Source: an uncultured Methanobrevibacter sp. (lineage in GTDB: Archaea; Methanobacteriota; Methanobacteria; Methanobacteriales; Methanobacteriaceae). Taken from it: a DNA stretch of 64,000 bases. Within the stretch, counting starts at the first letter, position 1. Every line of letters begins with the position of its first letter. Made by a program: the position numbers and the translations under genes. The notes below the pieces were generated by a model. That model searched no databases and was not told the DNA's origin. It saw only the letters and a program-made list of their open reading frames with translations. Positions 8,533 to 17,500 of the stretch are shown here, piece by piece. Where the stretch lies: assembly GCF_902769175.1 (NCBI RefSeq), contig NZ_CACXNW010000003.1:1-64000 (forward strand), in the 5' to 3' direction.

Positions 8533-11500
8533 TAAATCAATGCTACCTTCAACAGCATCATAGGATACCTTATTACTTTCGGATATGTTTTGAGCTATTA
8601 AATATGGAGTTTTATAATCTAATATATCCTTAGCAGTGCAAAAGATATTATTTTTTGAAACAATGAAATAATACGAATAGACGATATAGAATCACCACCC
8701 AAACGCATAAAGTCATCATTTAATCCAATGTCCTTTTGATTAAACACTATATTAAATGCATCCACAATTGCCCTTTCATTTTCAGTGCTTGGTGGAACAT
8801 AATCTGTACGCAAAGCATTTATGTCTACTTTAGGCAAAGCTTGCCTATTGACTTTGGCATTAATGGTTAATGGAATTTCATCTAATTTAATTACAAATGA
8901 AGGAACCATATAATCAGGTTTAGATTCTGCAATATACTCACATATTGAATCTTTTAAATCTCCAGCTTTACCACTTACCACATAGGCAACCAATTCATTA
9001 TTGCTTCCATTTTTGATAGTTTGAACTGTAACATCTTCCACATAATCTATTTCACGAATAATCTTTTCAACTTGAGACAGTTCAACACGATTTCCCCTGA
9101 TTTTTACTTGGCTATCTTGACGGCCAACAAATGCAAATGAACCATCTGACAATACTCTCACCAGATCTCCAGTGCGATACAATAAACTGTATTCTTCATT
9201 ATTGTCAAATGGATTGCTAATGAATGACTTTATGTTTTCATCTTCACGATTCAAATAGCCTGCAGCCACTTGATATCCAGATATGCATAATTCCCCTACT
9301 GCCCCAATTGGGACACGCCTTAATTCCTTATCTATGACATAAGCTTAGTGTTGTAATTTAGCTTACCTATTGATGATGGGTCTATCTTATCTGAATTGTC
9401 TATAGATGTTACAAATGAAAATGTCTCTGTAGGTCCGAATCCATCAACTAACTGATAATTATTAGTGTTATCATATTCCCCTAATTTTTCACCTCCTACA
9501 AGCAAAACCTTTAATGAATCATTTTCAACATTTTCCATGAAAAGCTTTCCTAATTGAGTGGTCATCATAGTATGGGTGACCCCTTGTTTAATTAGGTAAT
9601 CGTTTAATTCATGGACATTTAGCTTAATGTTTTCAGGGATAACTGATAGACAGGATCCTGAATAGATGGATTGGCCTATAGCTAGTGTTCCTGCATCAAA
9701 ACCGATTGCAGCATACAATCCATAAACATCATCATTGCCAATGCCATAAGTGTCTTCATAATATTGTGAAATATTAAGGAGGGATTTTCTAGTGACTTTA
9801 ACTCCTTTTGGAATGCCAGTGGTACCGCTAGTGTATAAAATGCAAGCCACATCCCCATAAACAATAGGCAGGCTTGATAAAGAGCCAATATTCCCCTTAA
9901 TATCTGAAATATTTAAAAGAATGATATCATCATTTATTAGATTAGCAGCCCTCTCATAAGTGATGTCACTGACAATGAGCACTTTAACCTCTGAATCATT
10001 TAATATGAATTTTATTCTCTCATCTGGAAGGGCTTCATCTAAAGGAACATAAACTGCCCCAATTGACATTATTCCCAAAGCAAGCAATAAGTACCACTGA
10101 GACCTTTCAACTAAAAATGCTATGGCATTCTGTTTTTTTACCTTTAACTCAACCAATTGTTTGGCTATTTTTTCTGCAATAAAAGCCCCTTCACCATAGG
10201 ACAATGAAATATCATCATATTTGACAAGCTCACCATCAGAATGCTCACTAAATTTGACAAACTCACCATCAGAATGCTCACTAAATTTGACAAGCCCACC
10301 ATCAGAATGCTCACTAAATTTGACAAGCTCACTTTCAGGATGCTTGCTAAGATGGTCATTGAATGCATCTAAAATGTCTTCATATTTCAAATCATATTCT
10401 GTCTGATTATAACTATCCAACAGTTTTAAGTCCCTATCTGAAATATAATCAATCTCGGATAAGTTTTCCTTTTCTAAAATTTGGATTATGATTGCCCTAA
10501 AGCTTTCTAAAAATCTTATAACAAGCTCATCAGAATATTTGTCACATGAATCTATTCTGATTAAATAGCCGTCATCCAGATCATTTACAACACATAGAAA
10601 GTCTGAAATCAAATCCATGCCCATATCTTCAATCACCAACTCATCGCCAATGTCAGAAACATCATTTAAATTGTAGTTATACTCAAATGCAAGATCCATA
10701 TGTAAATTAAATTCATTGGCAAGCAATCTGTAAGGATAAACACTATGTTTCATTGAGTCGATAATCAAATCGGAAACATTGTTGAGATAGTCTTTAACAG
10801 AATCATTGCTGCAATCAACAATTATTGGAATTGTGCGGACAAACATTCCTACAGCATTTTGAGAATGGGGTTCATTGCGCCCATGCTGAGTGTATGTGTA
10901 AAATACTTTGTCACTAGCTGCAAATCTGGAACAGGTATATGCAAAAGTTGCATTTAGGAAGTTGCCTATGGTGATTCCAGTGCTATGGCAAAATTCTTCA
11001 ACAGGATTTTTAATGCCATGAATAGGAAGCATAATACGATTTTCACTACCTCCACCATCAAACAATATGGAATTTACCTCATCAATATCTGAAAGGTTTT
11101 TAGCATGGAAATCATGTGCCCTTTCATAGGATGGATCAAATTTGGATTCAAATGAGTAAAAGCTTTCAATGGCAAAGCCTAAATCAATAGTATCATCAAA
11201 TTCGCCATTAAATATCTCATCCAGTTCCTTTAAAATCAGCATTCCAGTTGTCGCGTCATTGATGATATGGTGCATATCATAAAATATGAACTTTCCATCA
11301 TCATTTGCAGCTATGAAAAATCTAGCTAAGGACTTATCCAAGTCAAAAGGCTTGATAAGTGATGAATAATCATCAGTTTCGACTATTTCAATTGAAGGAT
11401 AAGAATCACATACCACAAGAGGAATTTCTCCATCAACAATCCTGCTCTTTAAGATTGGATGCTTTTTGATAAGGCAATGAATGGCATTTTCCATTTCCTC

Positions 11501-14500
11501 CATTGAACTGTTGGATTCACATTTATAAATTCCAGAAGCAGAATATGCAGTGCCCTTATCATTTACCTTTTCATCTAAGTAAAGCCCTAATTGAGATTCG
11601 GACAATGGGCAAATAATTTCCTTAAATTCATATTGGCCTATGAATTCAAGTTCATATTCAATGTTTCCAACAAAGTCTTCAAATTTCCAAGCAAGATATG
11701 TGTCTTCAGGATAATCTCCATTGAATATGTACTTATCCTCCAAGCGTGAAACATTCAAGGTGATTCCATATGAAATGGAATCGAAGTTTCCTATTTTAAT
11801 TTCATCCTTAGATGATAAATAATCATTAATGGTTTGGAAAATATCATTTTTAAATACAAATTCATTGCTTAAAAAATTAAATGTCACTGGACAATGCTTA
11901 TATTCCAATTCATTAAGGATATAAACTAAAGATCCATAATTCAAGCCTAAATGATTAAGATTTTTAAATGCATTCTTTAAGGTACATACATCATTAACCA
12001 ATGAAATGCCATCATATTGACAGTTAACTTCAACATTAACTGAGAATTGGCTTGTAAACCATCCCACTGTTCTTGAAACATCAGCTATATTCTCATCACG
12101 ACCATGTGATTCCCTATTGAATATGATATCCTTGCCATAAGTCTTCTTATAGGCTCTAGCAATAGCCAAACCTAAATATTCCTCTTCTGTTAATCTTAAT
12201 TGATTATCAATCCTGAAATCTCCTTTGATATTCAAAGCAAAAACATTTGATTTGCCTTTGATTAAGGAATCATCCCACATCTTATCCAGTTCTATCCAAT
12301 GCTTCCTCTCATTTTCAGAAATCTTTGAAGACAATTCCTTAATATCCTCAACCCATAGCTTATATGGATAAGGCCTTAGGATATCGATTTCTGAACTTTC
12401 CTTAATGAGATTGTAAATATGTGACAAATCATCTATCAAAATACTCCAGCTCACTCCATCAATGATTAAATGATGTATAACAAAAATCAGATAAGATTCA
12501 TCATTGTAATGTACTAAATTGATTTTTATTAGCTCTTTTTCAATGTCAAGACTATTAAATGACTTAAAAATAATTCTTCCCAAATCATTTACAAAATCAT
12601 CAATAGTGTTCTCTTCGATTTCACAAACACGTGTATTTAGAGGTAATATTTCCTGAATAACTTTTCCGTTTTCTCGCCTATATACTGCCATTAGCATATC
12701 ATGAAGATTGGACAGCTCATCAAATGCTTTTTGCAAATCTTCCAAATCAAAGTCAATTGCAGACTTTAAAATAAATTCCTGAGAATATTGATTCTTGTTT
12801 ATATTATCAAAGAAAAATCCTTGAATTGGGTGCAATTCCACTTTTCCTTCAACTTCATTATAAATAACCTGTTCTACATCCCTAATGTTTTTAGCTATTG
12901 AATATGGTGTTTTATAAGTCAAGATATCTCGCGGAGTGCAAGTTATTCCTTCTTTCTGAAGTAAAGCTATAAGACGAATAACTGAAATGGAATCTCCTCC
13001 AAGGCGAACAAAGTCATCATATATTCCTATGCCTTCCTGATTGAAAACCCTTTCAAATGATTTCACTATCTTCCTTTCATTTTTATTTGTTGGAGCTGCA
13101 TAATCACTGCGCAAGCTATTCAAATCGATTTCAGGCAGTGCATATCGGTCAACTTTACCATTGACATTTAATGGAATCTTATCCAAGGAGACAATGTGTG
13201 AAGGGACCATATAATCTGGTTTGCATTCGCTGACATAATCCCAAACCCGTTCCCTAAGATTATCAATCGGCTCTGATGTGACTAGATATGCAACAAGCTC
13301 ATAATTTCCATGATTTCTTATTGTTTGAACAGTAACATCACTAATATAATCTATCTCACGAATAACTTCTTCCACTTCCAATAGTTCTACACGGTTTCCT
13401 CTGATTTTTACTTGACTGTCACGACGGCCGATAATTCCCAAGGAACCGTCAGCCAATATACGAACAATATCCCCAGTACAGTATAATCTATTGTAATCCC
13501 CATCCACATCAAATGGATTTTCAATGAATGCCTTTGCATTTTCATCATCACGGTTCAAGTAGCCTTGAGCAATCTGATAACCTGCCAAGTATAACTCACC
13601 TGCTGCACCAATAGGGACCGGATTCATATTGTTGTCCAATACATATGCTTTGGTATTGTATATCAAATGCCCAATTGAAGAGGCATCGATCTTATCCGCT
13701 TTTTCAATGCAGCTTACATCAACGCAAGCTTCTGTAGGACCATATGAATCAATGAAATGGTAATTGGAGGATATGTTGATTTCCCCTAACTTTTCTCCTC
13801 CTGTGAATAGGTATTTTAGAGTATTGTTTTCCACTTGGCTTATGAATAGTTTTGCAACTTGTGTTGGAAGATCTGCAAATGTAACTTCATGTTCAATTAG
13901 ATGATTGTTTAATCTATACATATCCAGCTTAACGTCATCTGGTATGATGTCTAGTGCTGCACCACAGCATATTGGAGCAAACATACACTTTATTGCAACA
14001 TCAAAGCCTATTGATGCAAATAGACCATATACATCAGATTCTGTTAAGTTATAATAGTCTGAAGGGTATGTGGAAATATTCAAAATGGATTTTCTAGTAA
14101 TTTTAACCCCTTTAGGAACACCAGTAGTACCACTAGTGTATAAAATACATGCCAAATCATTATAAGTTACATCTAAAGAAGATAAACCACCAACAACACC
14201 AGAACCAGAACCAACACCTAAAGAAGATAAACTATCAATACCACCAACAACACCAGAACCAGAACCAACACCTAAAGAAGATAAAGATTTAAGATTCTCA
14301 GCAATATGAGATTCATTTAAAATAACCAAATCATCCGAGATGCTTTTTGCCCGTTCATAGGCACTATCGCTTACGATTAGAACCTTAACTTCAGTATCCT
14401 CTAATATGAACTCAATCCGTTCATCAGGATGGCTTGTATCAAGAGGAACATAAACTGCACCTAATGATAATATAGCTAAGGCATCAAAGAGATACCATTC

Positions 14501-17500
14501 AGACCTTTCAGTTAAGAATGCAACTGCATCATTTTGTTTTACACCTAATTCGCTTAATTCATTAGCGATTTTATCCACTATAAAAGCCACATCAGCATAT
14601 GTATAAGCCTTATCCTTAAATGATACCAACTTATTGCTTGGATACTTAGCCAAATTATCATTAAATGCATCCATTATATCCTCATATTCCAATGGATGCT
14701 CTGTTTGATTATAGCTATCCAAAAGATTTAGATCTTCCTCTGAAATATAATCAATATCTGATAAATTTTCCTTATCTGAAATTTGGATTAGAATTTCCTT
14801 AAATACGTTTAAAAATCTGATTATCAGTTCATTTGAATATTTTTCATCCGAATCTATTCTGAGTAGATATCCATCATCCAAATCATTTACCACACATATA
14901 AAGTCAGAGATTAAATTAATTTCCAGATTCTCTATAATCAATTCATCTCCAACATCACTTACATCATTTAAATTGTAGTTATATTCAAATGCCCCATTAA
15001 GATTTAAATCATATTCATTAGCAAGCAACCTAAAAGGATAAACGCTATATCTCATTGAATCTAAAATCAGCTCTGAAGTCCTTTCTAAAAAATCATCTAC
15101 AGAACTGCTGCTGCAATCGACAATTATTGGAACTGTTCGAGCAAACATTCCAAAAGCCTTTTGAGCATAAGGCTCATAACGTCCATGTTGAGTATATGTG
15201 TAGAAAACCTTATCATCACCTGTGAAGCGAGAATAAGTGTAAGCAAAGACTGAATTGAAAAAAGTGTTTACTGTGATTCCCTTTTTATGGCAAAATCCTC
15301 TAATTTTATTTTTAATGCCACGAATCGGAAGCATTATACGATTTTCCATTCCCAAGTAATCATATGGCAATGGAGACACATCATCAATATCCGAAAGGTT
15401 TCTATTGAAAAAATCATGCCCCTCCTTATAAATATCCTTATATTGTGCCTCAAAGGAATTATTGCTTTCATAAACAAATCCCAAATCAATGCTATAATCC
15501 ATATTGCCTTCAAAAATATTATCTAATTCCCTGTGAATCAAATGCCTATTGGTACCATCACTGATTATATGGTGAATATCAAATAATATGGACTTTTCAT
15601 CCCCATTGCATATTATATAGAAACGTGCCAAATATTCATCTAAATTAAATGGTGCAATCAAGTCTCGATAATTATCAGCATCTCTAAATTCAATCAATGG
15701 ATAGCTATCACATACCAAAAGAAGATTTTCATCCTCAACAATGCGACCTTTTAATATAGGGTGCCTATTGATCAATTCGTCAATGACTTCCCTAATCTCA
15801 TCAACAGACTTATCCAGAGGACACTTGTAAATGCCTGCAGTAGAGTATGCAGTACCCATATCACGAACCTTTTCATCTAAATAAATAGCTAATTGGGTTT
15901 CAGACAAGCAAGATACAATGTTTTCCTTTTCCAATGAGTAATTGCCTAAAAACTCTAACTCATTTTTCATATTTGCAATGAACTCTTCAAATTTATCCCC
16001 TAAGTATGTGTCTTTAGCATAATTCCCAACAATGACATAATTGTTTCCGACACGGGAAATCTTTAAACTAATTCCATATGTTGTTGATTCATACATACTC
16101 ATATCAAGATTATCATTTGAAGTGAGATACACATCAAGGGATTCGAAAATCTCATTTCTGTAAACAAACTCATCGCTTAAGAAGTTTAAAGTCACAGGAC
16201 AAGACTTAAATTCCAATTCATTGCTGCCATAAATGAGAGAGCCATAATTTAGCCCTAAATGTTCAACATCCTTAAATGCATTCTTAAGGCTATAGACATC
16301 ATTCACTATGGAAATACTGTCATATCCATTGTTTACATTAACAGGCACAGGGAATTGGCTTGTAAACCAGCCGATAGTCCTATTGACATCTGCTAAACTT
16401 TCATCCCTACCATAAGACTCCTTATTAAAAATGATATCTTCACCATAGGTTTTCTTATATGCGCGGGCAATGCCTAAAGCAAGGTATTCCTCTTCCCTCA
16501 TCATCAATAGGTTATTTGCATCAAATGATGATTCAATATTAAAACCGAAAATTTGGACTTTACCCTTAATTTTTGAATCGTTTAAACGACTATTTATTTC
16601 AAGCCAATGCTTCTTTTCACTTTCTGAAATATTTGAAGCCAAATTTTTCACATCTTCAACCCATGACTTATATGGGTAAGGCTTTACTAAATTAGCATCT
16701 TCATTTTCTAAAAATAGGGCATATAAATATGTCAGATCATCAATTAAAATACTCCAGCTAACTCCATCTATAATCAAATGGTGAATAACGAAAATTAGGT
16801 AAGATTCTCTCTTGTGATGCAGCAAATTAACTTTTATTAATGATTCGTTAATGTCAAGTGAAGCATTGGATTCGAAAATGATTTTTCCTATTTCCCTTTT
16901 CAAATCACCATCTTCCATATGAATCTCATTAATTTCACAAACTCGAGTATCAGCTGGAAGTATTTCCTGGATTGGCTTGCATCCATCATCATGCCTATAA
17001 GTTGCCCTTAACATATCATGGGTTTTGGACACGCCATCAAAAGCCTTTTGAAGAATGTCCTTATCCAATTTAAAATTTGATTTTAAAATGTATTCCTGGG
17101 AATATTCATTGGCATTGACCTTATCAAAGAAGTAACTTTGAATAGGGAGCAAATCAACTTCCCCTTCTGTTTCATCATAAGAAACATGCTTGATTTCCTG
17201 GATATTTTGGGCAATTGAAAATGGAGTCTGATAATTGATTATGTCTCTTGCATTACATGTAATGCCTTCTTTTTGAAGAAGGGATAAGACACGAATGGCA
17301 GAAACGGAATCTCCACCTAAACGTATGAAATCATCATATAAACTAATTTTTTCCTGATTCAAGACCTTTTCAAAGGCATTGACTATAATCTTTTCCCTTT
17401 TGGTTTTTGGAGCAACATAATCTGCATGAAAACCACTTAAATCCACATCAGGCAAACTGTTCTTATCAACTTTGCCGTTAATGTTTAATGGGATGGAATC

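Noticed and set aside
10221-10406. Plus-strand frame over the NRPS repeats
   Set aside because: A shadow of the 33-bp NRPS repeats; low complexity, no ribosome site, and antisense to a clear coding domain.
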